This document shows positions 48,738 through 56,927 of a stretch of DNA of 64,000 nt, piece by piece. The translations under genes were made by a program, and so were the position numbers. The stretch covers positions 54,454 through 118,453 of the forward strand of contig JAZDFQ010000109.1 of the NCBI GenBank assembly GCA_043807765.1. Reading direction: 5' to 3'. The notes under the pieces were generated by a model that was given only the letters and a program-made list of their open reading frames with translations, had not been told where the DNA came from and searched no databases. Position 1 is the first letter of the stretch. Every line of letters starts with the position of its first letter. Source of the stretch: Stygiobacter sp043807765. GTDB taxonomy: Bacteria > Bacteroidota > Ignavibacteria > Ignavibacteriales > Melioribacteraceae.

Positions 48738-48921
48738 TTCAAAGGATTAACCAGTTGTGTGAATTAAATATTATGAAGTCAAAAGCAATTTTTAATCAAA
48801 AAATGGAACGCGGATTGAGCGGATTTATCATGATTTTCGCAGATAAATTTTTGAATAATTGCTTTTAACTTCCTTTGGGCAAGTCCACGAATCTAATTCA
48901 CACAACCTGTTCAAAGGATTA
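48738..48921. mobile_element. MITE-like element: 160 bp with 17-bp terminal inverted repeats, flanked by 12-bp direct repeats
   Basis: The direct repeat TTCAAAGGATTA stands at 48738-48749 and again at 48910-48921. Inside, the left end ACCAGTTGTGTGAATTA (48750-48766) matches the inverted right end (48894-48910) at 15 of 17 bases. A second inverted pair lies further in: GAAGTCAAAAGCAATT (48775 on) with AATTGCTTTTAACTTC (to 48872). The centre carries the CGCGGATTGAGCGGATTT and TTTTCGCAGAT words seen in dispersed repeats of this bacterial group. No transposase is present. The right flank abuts the stop codon of the gene at 48922. Confidence 0.7.
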
Positions 48922-49710
48922 TTATTTCTTCTCTTCTTTCTTAGTTTCTTTTGTTTCTTTCAATTCCTTCTTCTTATCCATCTTTTTTTCAACTATAACA
49001 TGTATTTCTTTTTCGTCATCATCATCCATCATCTTCCACATCATGTTGCCTTTTCCGCCGTGCATCATTTTCATGTGACTCCTTCCGCCGCCGCCTTTGC
49101 AGCAACAGCAGCTGCATTCGCTGCCGCCAATTCTCTTGTTGAACATAATAACATGATCTTCGTCTTCACACTCAGTATCCTCACATTCATCATCGCCAAG
49201 TTTTTTCATAAACACTTTTACTTTTCCATCTTCACCTTGATCTTTTAGAAACTTTTCGGCTTCTTCACCTTCGTAGGTCTTAGTTTCTTCTTTGCCCTCT
49301 TTGTTAGTTGTTACAGTAATGCTCTTCTTTCCATCTTTAATTTCAACTTTCACCTTTTTCTGATCGCCATCTGCTTTCCAATTAAAATCATCTGAAGTTA
49401 CTACATCAAATTTTGAATCACCTCCGCTGGTAAAAACTTTAATTCTTTTTTTCATTCCCGGTGCATCATCATCGGTAGTGAAAACAAAGTTTGTAGTTTC
49501 TCCGGTAACTCTTGCAAGCTTAGCAATGCGTTCTGCATCTTTGCCTTCAAACACCACATCTTTTCCATCTACCTTAATTGTTACTTTCTCAACCTTTCCT
49601 TTAAGATCGGCAAGTTTATTTTTTGCTTCTTTATCCTGTGCGTTTAAGGTTACACCAAGAACCAAAAACAACATTATAAGGGCTGTTTTTAATTGATTGA
49701 TCTTTTTCAT
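48922..49710 (-). CDS. Exported Cys- and Met-rich protein, probable envelope metal-stress protein
   Basis: ATG 49710 follows AAAGGAG and opens the signal peptide MKKINQLKTALIMLFLVLGVTLNA; an upstream in-frame start would spoil it. The mature part is charged, with repeated KVEKVTIKVDGKDV-like strands. It then has DDECEDTECEDED and the run SECSCCCCKGGGG, followed by a Met/His tract (SHMKMMHGGKGNMMWKMM) and a lysine/glutamate tail. Cysteine, methionine and histidine clusters suggest binding of copper or another soft metal. It is divergent from a histidine kinase/regulator pair, with repeat boxes between, as CpxP is from CpxRA; no CpxP homology is claimed. Confidence 0.65.
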   Translation of the reverse strand: MKKINQLKTALIMLFLVLGVTLNAQDKEAKNKLADLKGKVEKVTIKVDGKDVVFEGKDAERIAKLARVTGETTNFVFTTDDDAPGMKKRIKVFTSGGDSKFDVVTSDDFNWKADGDQKKVKVEIKDGKKSITVTTNKEGKEETKTYEGEEAEKFLKDQGEDGKVKVFMKKLGDDECEDTECEDEDHVIMFNKRIGGSECSCCCCKGGGGRSHMKMMHGGKGNMMWKMMDDDDEKEIHVIVEKKMDKKKELKETKETKKEEKK

Positions 49711-49737
49711 TGTTTCTCCTTTTGTTTTTGAGTTGTA

Positions 49738-49745
49738 CAAAGATA
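49738..49745 (-). promoter_or_regulatory. Candidate -7 element of the Cys/Met-rich protein gene
   Basis: On the minus strand TATCTTTG, an exact TAnnTTTG match, lies about 28 bases before the start codon at 49710. The GTTAA boxes are just upstream of it, a place suited to activation. Confidence 0.5.
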
Positions 49746-49767
49746 TTGGTTTATACAACACGAATCT

Positions 49768-49803
49768 GTTAAAGAACCGTTAAGAAGTGTTAAAAAGTGT
49801 TAA
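49768..49803. promoter_or_regulatory. Four GTTAA direct repeats, probable response-regulator binding site
   Basis: GTTAA begins at 49768, 49779, 49789 and 49799, so successive steps are 11, 10 and 10 bases, one helical turn. OmpR/PhoB/CpxR-type regulators bind tandem direct repeats of this spacing (the CpxR box is GTAAA-N5-GTAAA). The array lies between the divergent secreted protein gene and the kinase/regulator genes. Confidence 0.6.
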
Positions 49804-49830
49804 AACTCAGAATTGTTATGTGTATTCATG

Positions 49831-49838
49831 TAAATTTG
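49831..49838 (+). promoter_or_regulatory. Candidate -7 element of the kinase/regulator operon, almost at the start codon
   Basis: TAAATTTG is an exact TAnnTTTG match only 4 bases before the ATG at 49843. If used, the message would be leaderless or nearly so. TTG at 49813-49815 gives a short 15-base spacer. Confidence 0.35.
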
Positions 49839-49842
49839 TGCC

Positions 49843-51420
49843 ATGAAAGAAAGACGCATTAAAATAATTCTTGGTTTAATGGCATTTGCCGTGATTGGGT
49901 TAGTGGGAGTACAAGTATTCTGGCTAATCAATCTAATAAAGGTAGAAGAAGAGCGCTTCAACAGAAGTGTGAACAACGCAATGCTTTCTGCGGCTACTAA
50001 GTTTGAGCGTAGCGAAGCAGCTAAAATATTAATAAAGAATGTTTGGGTCGGAGCTGATTCAAAAAAAGCAACGGCTATTAAAGAACCTAAAGTTATAGGA
50101 ACTCATTTCAACTATTTCTTTCATGACTCATCTAAAAAAGCCAGCATAATCAAAATCGAGAATGATGAGGATGATTTTACTTATCAAGTACAAACCGATA
50201 CCAACAGCAAAGGTTCCGAGGTTAGAGTATTTGCTTTCAGCCAGAATCCTCAAATGCGTGTAAAAGTTTCTTCACCCAAGTTAGTGTTTGAAAAACAACT
50301 GGACACGTTTGTAACAAGCAAAAAACGATTAGTGCAAAAAGTTGTTACGGAAATGATGGAAGTGAACATTCAGAAGCCTATCGAGAAAAGATTGTCAGTT
50401 AAAACCATTGATTCTGTTTTGACTCAAGAGTTTACCAGCAAAGGAATTAACAGCGGGTTTCAATTCGGAATTCGGAAAATGCGCGATGACAGCTTAACTT
50501 TACTCAAAAAAGGTACCGATAAAGCTACATTAAATAAATCTAACTATAAGACTCTCTTATTCCCAGAGGAAGTTTTTAGCGGAATAAATGAACTGCGTGT
50601 TTATTTTCCAAACAAGAGCAGCCTAATTTTAAGCTCTTTAGTTGGAATGCTCGCTCTCTCAATCGGGTTTATAGCTTTAATAGTTGGAGTCTTCCTTAAG
50701 ACCGTTCAAATGTTTATAAGACAAAAGAAAATTACAGATGTTAAAAACGATCTTATCAATAACATAACTCACGAATTTAAAACTCCAATCTCAACAATAT
50801 CTTTAGCTTGCGAGGCTCTAAATGAACCGGCTCTCTCTGCAGAGAAACAATCCGTTGCCCGCTATTCAAAAATTATCCGGGAAGAAAATGAGCGGCTGCA
50901 ATTGATGGTTGATACTCTTCTCAACACAGCTTCAATGGAACGGGATGAAATTAAAATAGAACGTAAGGAAATTGATTTAGAAGAAATTGCTGCCAAGGTG
51001 ATATCAAAATTTGATGAAGCTATCCGGCAGCGGGAAGGCTCTGTTACTATTGAACCGCTAAACTCAAACAATACAATACTTGGCGATAAGTTTCATCTTA
51101 CGAACACTATCAGCAACTTGTTAGATAACGCGCTAAAGTTTAATGAACAAAAGCCAGAAGTTAAGTTGACGTTATCTTCAGATACCGAGAATGTTATTCT
51201 TGCAATCTCCGATAACGGAATTGGAATTCCAAAAGAAAGTTTCGAGAAAATTTTTGAAACATTCTATCGTGTGCAAAGCGGAAACGTTCAAAACGTGAGG
51301 GGCAATGGCATTGGCTTAAGCTACGCAAAGAAAATTATTGAACTTCACGGCGGAAAAATTTCAGTAGTAAGCCACCTCGATGTAGGTACGACGTTCAAAA
51401 TTATTTTGCCCAAGCAATGA
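49843..51420 (+). CDS. Membrane sensor histidine kinase
   Basis: Senses an envelope signal and phosphorylates the regulator encoded next. Residues 8-29 and about 261-285 are membrane helices with a periplasmic sensor of about 230 residues between, which I cannot assign to a family. The HisKA domain has H310 in NNITHEFKTPISTIS. The ATP-binding domain shows NLLDNALKFN, ISDNGIGIPKESFEKIFETFYR, GNGIGLSYAKKI and GTTFKIILPK. No HAMP domain is visible between helix 2 and HisKA. Its stop overlaps the regulator start by 4 bases (ATGA). Confidence 0.94.
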   Translation: MKERRIKIILGLMAFAVIGLVGVQVFWLINLIKVEEERFNRSVNNAMLSAATKFERSEAAKILIKNVWVGADSKKATAIKEPKVIGTHFNYFFHDSSKKASIIKIENDEDDFTYQVQTDTNSKGSEVRVFAFSQNPQMRVKVSSPKLVFEKQLDTFVTSKKRLVQKVVTEMMEVNIQKPIEKRLSVKTIDSVLTQEFTSKGINSGFQFGIRKMRDDSLTLLKKGTDKATLNKSNYKTLLFPEEVFSGINELRVYFPNKSSLILSSLVGMLALSIGFIALIVGVFLKTVQMFIRQKKITDVKNDLINNITHEFKTPISTISLACEALNEPALSAEKQSVARYSKIIREENERLQLMVDTLLNTASMERDEIKIERKEIDLEEIAAKVISKFDEAIRQREGSVTIEPLNSNNTILGDKFHLTNTISNLLDNALKFNEQKPEVKLTLSSDTENVILAISDNGIGIPKESFEKIFETFYRVQSGNVQNVRGNGIGLSYAKKIIELHGGKISVVSHLDVGTTFKIILPKQ

Positions 51421-52112
51421 AAAACGAGATAAAAATATTGCTGATTGAGGATGACAAAAACCTTAGCACTCTTCTAAAAGAATTTCTTGAAGTAAAAGGT
51501 TACTCCGTTACTCAATCTTTCAATGGTGAAGAAGGACTAGCCGCATATCAAGAAGATGAGTATTCCTTATGCATTCTTGATGTTATGATGCCAAAGATGG
51601 ATGGCTTTACACTCGCAAAAAAGATTCAAGATTACAATCCGCAGACACCTTTCTTATTCCTTTCCGCCAAAGCAATGCTGGATGACAAACTAAAAGGATT
51701 AAAACTTGGCGCTGATGATTATATTACCAAGCCTTTCAGTATGGAAGAACTTTTGCTTCGCATTAAAGTTATACTAAAACGCTCGGCTTCAATCGAAAAC
51801 GAAATCTCGCAAACCAAGTTTTCTATCAGCAGTTATACTTTTGATTTTGAAAAGCGTTTGTTAAAGCATGATGGTTTTGAACAGAAGCTTACATCAAAAG
51901 AGGCTGATCTGTTGAATTTATTGTGTTTGAACAAAAACAGTATTTTGGAAAGGTCGGTTGCACTTACAAAGATTTGGCAAAACGACAATTACTTCACTGC
52001 CCGCAGTATGGATGTTTATATAACAAAACTGCGCAGCTACTTCAAGAACGATCCTTCAATCGAAATAGTTAATGTGCATGGAACCGGTTTTAAGCTGCAA
52101 ACAGACGATTAA
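51417..52112 (+). CDS. OmpR-family response regulator
   Basis: The receiver domain (1 to about 120) has the acidic pair in LLIEDDKNLS, phospho-acceptor D55 in CILDVMMPKMDG and K in DDYITKPFSMEELLLRI. The C-terminal winged helix (about 135-231) shows LTSKEADLLNLLCLNKN and SMDVYITKLRSYFKNDPSIEIVNVHGTGFKL in pieces, as in PhoB/OmpR. It probably binds the GTTAA repeats upstream of its own operon. Its stop overlaps the convergent TrpF-like gene by 4 bases. The 231 residues are complete. Confidence 0.94.
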   Translation: MKNEIKILLIEDDKNLSTLLKEFLEVKGYSVTQSFNGEEGLAAYQEDEYSLCILDVMMPKMDGFTLAKKIQDYNPQTPFLFLSAKAMLDDKLKGLKLGADDYITKPFSMEELLLRIKVILKRSASIENEISQTKFSISSYTFDFEKRLLKHDGFEQKLTSKEADLLNLLCLNKNSILERSVALTKIWQNDNYFTARSMDVYITKLRSYFKNDPSIEIVNVHGTGFKLQTDD

Positions 52113-52762
52113 ACGCACGCCTTAACAAGTTTTACATATTCGCTAAGTTTTATCTCATCAAGGTTTCCATTAGTTCGCAAGCCGGAACAAATATCTACGC
52201 CAAAAGGATGAACTGTTTCTATCGCTTCTTTCACATTTGCCGGATTTAATCCACCAGCTAAATAAACCGGAATCGAAACGCCTTCAACAATCTGTTTGCT
52301 AAACTCCCAATTGTGTGTTCTTCCCGTTCCGCCAAGTTCCTTTACAGCTAATTTCTGATTGCCGGAATCAAGAAGCAGAGCATCGGCAGTTTTAGCGGCT
52401 TCAATAGCCTCACCAACAGAGCTTTCATCGAAGACGTGAATAACTTGTACAATTTTCACATTTGGTAATTCTTTCTTAATATCTTCATGCGAACCGCTAA
52501 TGAGTGAATCGCAAATTTGAACTGTCGAGGTCTTGCAGCTTTTTAGCTGAGCAATTATTTCTGTGGTTGTTCTTTTGCTTGTAAGCAAGAATGTATCAAT
52601 CCTTCCGGCAACAGATTTTGCAACTTCTGTTATTGTATCATAACCTATAACGCCGGGACCGCTTGGCATCTCGGAGACCAAACCAATTGCATCGGCTCCA
52701 TATTTAATTGCGAGCTCGGCTTCTTCTATGTTTGCAATGCAGCAGATTTTAATTTTTGTCAT
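52109..52762 (-). CDS. TrpF-like protein, phosphoribosylanthranilate isomerase family (unusual clade)
   Basis: A TIM-barrel protein of 217 residues. ATG 52762 overlaps the GNAT stop (ATGA), fixing the start. Recognisable TrpF parts are TKIKICCIANIEEAELAIKYGADAIG with the catalytic cysteine, ADALLLDS with the catalytic aspartate, and ELGGTGRTHNWEFS and LAGGLNPANVKEAI at the phosphate site. Two differences stand out: KICC-IA in place of KICGI, and MPSGPGVI where TrpF normally has SPRxV, so the substrate-contacting arginine is absent. No other trp gene is in the window. It could be a paralogue with a different substrate. Confidence 0.72.
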   Translation of the reverse strand: MTKIKICCIANIEEAELAIKYGADAIGLVSEMPSGPGVIGYDTITEVAKSVAGRIDTFLLTSKRTTTEIIAQLKSCKTSTVQICDSLISGSHEDIKKELPNVKIVQVIHVFDESSVGEAIEAAKTADALLLDSGNQKLAVKELGGTGRTHNWEFSKQIVEGVSIPVYLAGGLNPANVKEAIETVHPFGVDICSGLRTNGNLDEIKLSEYVKLVKACV

Positions 52763-53325
52763 TTGTTCAGCCAATCCTTTCTTAATATTGAATACATTTT
52801 CATCGAATGAAATCTTTCTTTAAAGAATACTTTCTCCCGCATAATTCCTTCAAAACTCAGCCCAACTTTTTCCATTACTTTCCATGAGCCGGTATTTTCA
52901 TGCTCGCAATGAGCTTCTATTCTATTCAGATTTAGCTCAGTAAATCCAAAGCGAATGAGTTCCTTAAACGCTTCGGTTACTAATCCTCTGTTCCAATATT
53001 TTTTCGAAATTACATAACCAACATCTCCGCAACGATGAACCGAGGTGAATCCGCGCAGATCAATCGTGCCGATTAGTTTCTTTTCCTCCTTCAGCTCAAT
53101 TCCCCAAATGAAAGAACTTGCCGTCTCAAATTGTTCTTGTGCAAATTGAATAAAATCCAGCGAGTCGTTAATTTTGGTGTGTGGATTCCAGATCAAAAAT
53201 TCTGCGGTTTCCGGTACGCTGGCGTATTCAAAAATATCTTTTGAATCAGAAACTTCTAACTTTCTTAGTATAAGTCGTTCAGCTTCCAAAACCGGAAAGT
53301 TGCCTAAAGGTTTCTCATCATTCAT
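52759..53325 (-). CDS. GNAT acetyltransferase, RimJ/RimL type
   Basis: ATG 53325 is chosen because the family begins a few residues before FPVLEAERLILRKLEVSD; the frame is open further upstream but with unrelated residues. The product of 188 residues has WGIELKEEKKLIGTIDLRG, the acetyl-CoA motif VGYVISKKYWNRGLVTEAFKELIRFGF and NLNRIEAHCEHENTGSWKVMEKVGLSFEGIMRE in pieces. Such enzymes acetylate ribosomal-protein N-termini or other amines; the substrate is unknown. It overlaps the TrpF-like gene by 4 bases, so both are in one transcript. Confidence 0.9.
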   Translation of the reverse strand: MNDEKPLGNFPVLEAERLILRKLEVSDSKDIFEYASVPETAEFLIWNPHTKINDSLDFIQFAQEQFETASSFIWGIELKEEKKLIGTIDLRGFTSVHRCGDVGYVISKKYWNRGLVTEAFKELIRFGFTELNLNRIEAHCEHENTGSWKVMEKVGLSFEGIMREKVFFKERFHSMKMYSILRKDWLNK

Positions 53326-53390
53326 ATTTTGTTTACATTTATTTGTAAAATCTCCACCAAATTTAATAGAAAATCCTTCAAAGGTGAAAA

Positions 53391-53606
53391 ATGATATCGA
53401 AAGACTTATTAGATATTCTCTGCTGTCCGGAAACAAAGGCGGATTTAGTTCTTGATGGTTACACTCTTGTTTCTGTTGATAAAAATTCCAGACGCCGTTA
53501 CAAGATTGAAAATGATATTCCAATAATGCTTATTGAAGAATCTGAAGTTCTAGATATGGATACTTGGAAAGCAATAATGAAACAACACAACAAACCGACA
53601 GAGTAG
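53391..53606 (+). CDS. Trm112-like zinc-ribbon-type protein (UPF0434/YcaR-like)
   Basis: The 71 residues read ISKDLLDILCCPETKADLVLDGY and RRRYKIENDIPIMLIEES, the short Trm112 domain. The first CxxC-like pair is reduced to CC, and no second CxxC is present, as in many bacterial UPF0434 proteins. In eukaryotes Trm112 activates methyltransferases; the bacterial role is not known. AAAGGTG precedes the ATG. The FAD oxidase gene begins 2 bases after its stop. Confidence 0.85.
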   Translation: MISKDLLDILCCPETKADLVLDGYTLVSVDKNSRRRYKIENDIPIMLIEESEVLDMDTWKAIMKQHNKPTE

Positions 53607-53608
53607 AG

Positions 53609-55069
53609 ATGATACACAAAACCGATCCCGAAGAATTTCAGAATTACTTAACAGACGCTTCAAATTACAGCGGCACTGCTGAGAAAATTTTTCTACCCGA
53701 AAGCGAAGAAGAAATAATTGAACCTGTTAAAGAAGCTAATCTAAATAAAACCAGAATTACCGTTTCCGGAAACGGCACCGGCTTAAATGGGGGCAGAGTT
53801 CCGGAAGGTGGAGTTGTACTGTCTTTAGAGAAACTGAACAAAATCTTAGAATTGAACGAAGCAGAAAAGTTTGCACGTGTTCAGCCGGCTGTTATTCTGA
53901 AGGATTTTCAAGATTACGTTGAGGAACACAAATTGTTTTATCCTCCCGATCCAACTGAACGAAACTGTTTTATTGGCGCAACCGTTGCTACAAATTCTTC
54001 CGGCGCAAAAACATTTAAGTATGGACCTACTAGAGATTATGTTTTAGCAATGCGTGTTGTTCTTCCTACCGGAGAAACTGTTTACCTCGAAAGAGGAAAA
54101 CAGAAGGTTGAAAGTTATTCCGCAATTCTTCTTACCGAACAAGGAAGTGAAATAAATATTTCTGTTCCGCAATTTGAAATGCCTAACACAAAAAATGCTT
54201 CCGGCTATTTCTGTAAAGCAAATATGGATTTGATCGATCTATTTATCGGCTCGGAAGGAACACTCGGAATTATTACGGAACTAAAACTTAAATTACTTGA
54301 ATACAACGACAATATTCTTTCTTGTGTTGTTTTTTTTCCAACCGAGAATGATGCATTCAATTTTATAGATGAAGCAAGAGATATAACCTGGGGTAATGGA
54401 ACATTGTCCGCTAGGGCATTGGAATTCTTTGACAAACTCACGCTGGATTTTCTTCGCCCCGATTACTCGACTATTCCGCTTGATACTTGTTGTGTTTGGT
54501 TCGAACAAGAACTTGATGAGACAGAAGAGCAGTTAACAGAAGCATGGTTAGAATTGATAGACAAGCATAACGCCGATGCAGAAAAAGCATGGATTGCCGT
54601 TGATAAAAAAGAACAAGAAAAATTTAAGGATTTTCGCCACGCTATAGCATGGCGAGTAAATGAAACTGTTGCGAGAAGAGGTTTAAAGAAAATCGGAACC
54701 GATATTTCTGTTCCAGTAAAAGAATTTCGTACTTTTTACAAATGGATGACTAATTTCGTTGAAGAAAGTAAAATCGAGTATGTTGTGTATGGACACTTCG
54801 GTAACTGTCACCCGCATTTGAATATGCTGCCAAAAGATCAAGCCGATTTTGTGAAATCCAAAGAAGTTTATTTTGAGATTTGTAAAGAAGCAGTGCGCAT
54901 AAAAGGAACTGTATCCGCCGAACATGGAATTGGAAAAATGAAACGCGACTATCTGCTAATGATGTATGGCGAAGAGACAATTAAGCAGATGGCTAAGCTA
55001 AAGCTAAAATTAGATCCAAACAGAATTCTCAACATTGGAAACATTTTTGAAGAGAAGTATCTACAATAG
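53609..55069 (+). CDS. FAD-linked oxidase, GlcD/D-lactate dehydrogenase type
   Basis: Oxidises a 2-hydroxy acid such as glycolate or D-lactate, passing electrons through FAD; the exact substrate is not readable. The FAD-binding domain shows RITVSGNGTGLNGGRVPEGGVVLSLEKLN, in pieces, and IGATVATNSSGAKTFKYG. The C-terminal cap ends with YGHFGNCHPHLNMLP and the AEHGIGKMKRDYL motif with active-site histidines. ATG 53609 lies directly after the Trm112 stop; TTG 53564 in the same frame overlaps that gene. About 486 residues is normal. No GlcE/GlcF partner is adjacent. Confidence 0.9.
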   Translation: MIHKTDPEEFQNYLTDASNYSGTAEKIFLPESEEEIIEPVKEANLNKTRITVSGNGTGLNGGRVPEGGVVLSLEKLNKILELNEAEKFARVQPAVILKDFQDYVEEHKLFYPPDPTERNCFIGATVATNSSGAKTFKYGPTRDYVLAMRVVLPTGETVYLERGKQKVESYSAILLTEQGSEINISVPQFEMPNTKNASGYFCKANMDLIDLFIGSEGTLGIITELKLKLLEYNDNILSCVVFFPTENDAFNFIDEARDITWGNGTLSARALEFFDKLTLDFLRPDYSTIPLDTCCVWFEQELDETEEQLTEAWLELIDKHNADAEKAWIAVDKKEQEKFKDFRHAIAWRVNETVARRGLKKIGTDISVPVKEFRTFYKWMTNFVEESKIEYVVYGHFGNCHPHLNMLPKDQADFVKSKEVYFEICKEAVRIKGTVSAEHGIGKMKRDYLLMMYGEETIKQMAKLKLKLDPNRILNIGNIFEEKYLQ

Positions 55070-55073
55070 TTTG

Positions 55074-56927
55074 ATGAAAAAGCACTTTCTCATACTATCA
55101 ATCTGCTTTTCCACATTTTTGTCTGCGCAGAATAATCCTAATGTAGATAACAAATTTCGCCTTGCTCAGAATTATGAAATGGCGGGGCAACTTGAAAAAG
55201 CCGAATCCCTTTACAAAGAACTGATCACTCTCCAATCTTGGAATTACACTTTTTTCGAATCGTTAAACCGAATTTTAATTCTCCAAAAAAAGTATGATGA
55301 ATCAGTTAAGCTTATCGAAGCGAGACTTAAAGACTCTCCCCAAGATCCAAGCTTGTACGGTATGCTCGGAACTACATATTTTTTTTCAGATCAAACTCAA
55401 AAAGCGTATGATTCTTGGGAAAAAGGGATTTCAGCAAATCAAAATTCATTTATAGCTTACAGAATAATTGCCAATGCTGCTATTGAAAATCGTGCCTTTG
55501 AAAAAGCGATTGACTATTTGCAGCGCGGGAAAAAAATCTCTACAGATCCATTTCCATTTATGATTGATTTAGCAAATATTTATGCCATCAACATGAACTT
55601 TACAGATGCAGCGAGCGAGTTATGCGAGTTGATTTCTGTTCGTCCCGAGCAATTACCAACAGCAAAATCACGTGTTAGCAGTTATATAAATCGTCCGTTA
55701 GCTGCAGAACAAACAACCAGTGCCATTCAGAATTATATTGATTCTAAAGAGACCGCTGAGTTATTCGATTTTCTTTCTTTTGTTTATTTTCAAACAGAAA
55801 AATATGACGAAGCATTTAGAACAATAACCGAGTCTGAAAGGAAATTTAATGGTAATGGCACGCGGACGATAATCTTCGCACAAGATGCGTTCAGAGGCCG
55901 CAAATTTGATATAGCTGCTAAAGCCTACAAATACATACTTGATCATTTTTCCAATTCTCCGCTAGAAATATCCGCTAGGTTAGGATATGCTAAAACTCTA
56001 GAAGAAGCTCTCAATCAAAAATGTGAAGATAAAATTGAAAAATGGAAACCGCTGCAAAATCCAATAGTTTCTTTTGCAGATGAGTATAATAAAATCATCA
56101 AGGCATATGATGAGTTCATCGTCTCATTCAAGGAAAATAGTTCTGTAACTGAAGCACGATTTAGAATTGCAGAGATATATCGTTTGAGATTGCTGGATTT
56201 ACCAAAAGCAGATAGTGTTTACAGAAAGGTAATTGAAACTTCACCTCTAACAAATTATACGGTTGATTCTTACATCGCTCGCGGTCAGATTGCAGCATTC
56301 AATAATCAGCTCAACGAAGCTAAACAATATTTTGAAGAAGCAGTAAAACATCCAAGAAGCGACCCGGCAAAATCTTTCGAGGCAAAATATCAAATTGCTC
56401 GAATTGCTTTTTGGCAAGGCAAGTTTACTGAAGCAACCGAGACATTAAAAAATGCAACGCAATTTCTTTCAGCTGACTTTACAAACGATGCTTTAGAACT
56501 TTCATTTTTTATTAACTCTGCAAAAAAGGATTCAACTAAACTCTTACAGTTTGCAAAAGCTGGTCTGCTTTTGTTACAGAATAATCCTAAACAAGCCGCG
56601 ATTGAATTCAAAGCTTTAGGTGATAACGATAATCTATTTATTATAAATCAGTTTGCAAAATTTCGTCTTGCAGAAATTTTTATTTTTGAAAATGATTTTT
56701 CTTCAGCGACGCAAATTCTTGAAAAGCTCTCATCAGACGACAAACTTGCGATTTTCGCCGAAAAATCAACTTTTCTGCTCGGTACCACCTATTTATACGG
56801 GATGCTTGATCGGGAAAAATCTTCCAAAACTTTCCAGAAACTACTTGAAAATTTCCCAAACTCCATCTATTTTGACCATGCAAGAGATGAGCTAAATCGA
56901 ATTCAAACAAAAAACGGTCAAAAATGA
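55074..56927 (+). CDS. Exported TPR-repeat protein
   Basis: ATG 55074 opens the signal peptide MKKHFLILSICFSTFLSA; upstream in-frame codons overlap the FAD oxidase end. The 617 residues hold many tetratricopeptide helices (NYEMAGQLEKAESLYKEL, NRAFEKAIDYLQRG, FNNQLNEAKQYFEEAVKH, NDFSSATQILEKL). They end in a YbgF/BamD-like TPR tail (LLENFPNSIYFDHARDELNRI). TPR proteins of this type act in envelope assembly or as scaffolds; no enzyme motif is present. Its stop overlaps clpX by 4 bases, an odd pairing because ClpX is cytoplasmic. Confidence 0.85.
   Translation: MKKHFLILSICFSTFLSAQNNPNVDNKFRLAQNYEMAGQLEKAESLYKELITLQSWNYTFFESLNRILILQKKYDESVKLIEARLKDSPQDPSLYGMLGTTYFFSDQTQKAYDSWEKGISANQNSFIAYRIIANAAIENRAFEKAIDYLQRGKKISTDPFPFMIDLANIYAINMNFTDAASELCELISVRPEQLPTAKSRVSSYINRPLAAEQTTSAIQNYIDSKETAELFDFLSFVYFQTEKYDEAFRTITESERKFNGNGTRTIIFAQDAFRGRKFDIAAKAYKYILDHFSNSPLEISARLGYAKTLEEALNQKCEDKIEKWKPLQNPIVSFADEYNKIIKAYDEFIVSFKENSSVTEARFRIAEIYRLRLLDLPKADSVYRKVIETSPLTNYTVDSYIARGQIAAFNNQLNEAKQYFEEAVKHPRSDPAKSFEAKYQIARIAFWQGKFTEATETLKNATQFLSADFTNDALELSFFINSAKKDSTKLLQFAKAGLLLLQNNPKQAAIEFKALGDNDNLFIINQFAKFRLAEIFIFENDFSSATQILEKLSSDDKLAIFAEKSTFLLGTTYLYGMLDREKSSKTFQKLLENFPNSIYFDHARDELNRIQTKNGQK

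Noticed and set aside
50862..51071. Minus-strand frame inside the histidine kinase gene
   Set aside because: It lies wholly inside a clear coding gene and has no start site signals or recognisable product.
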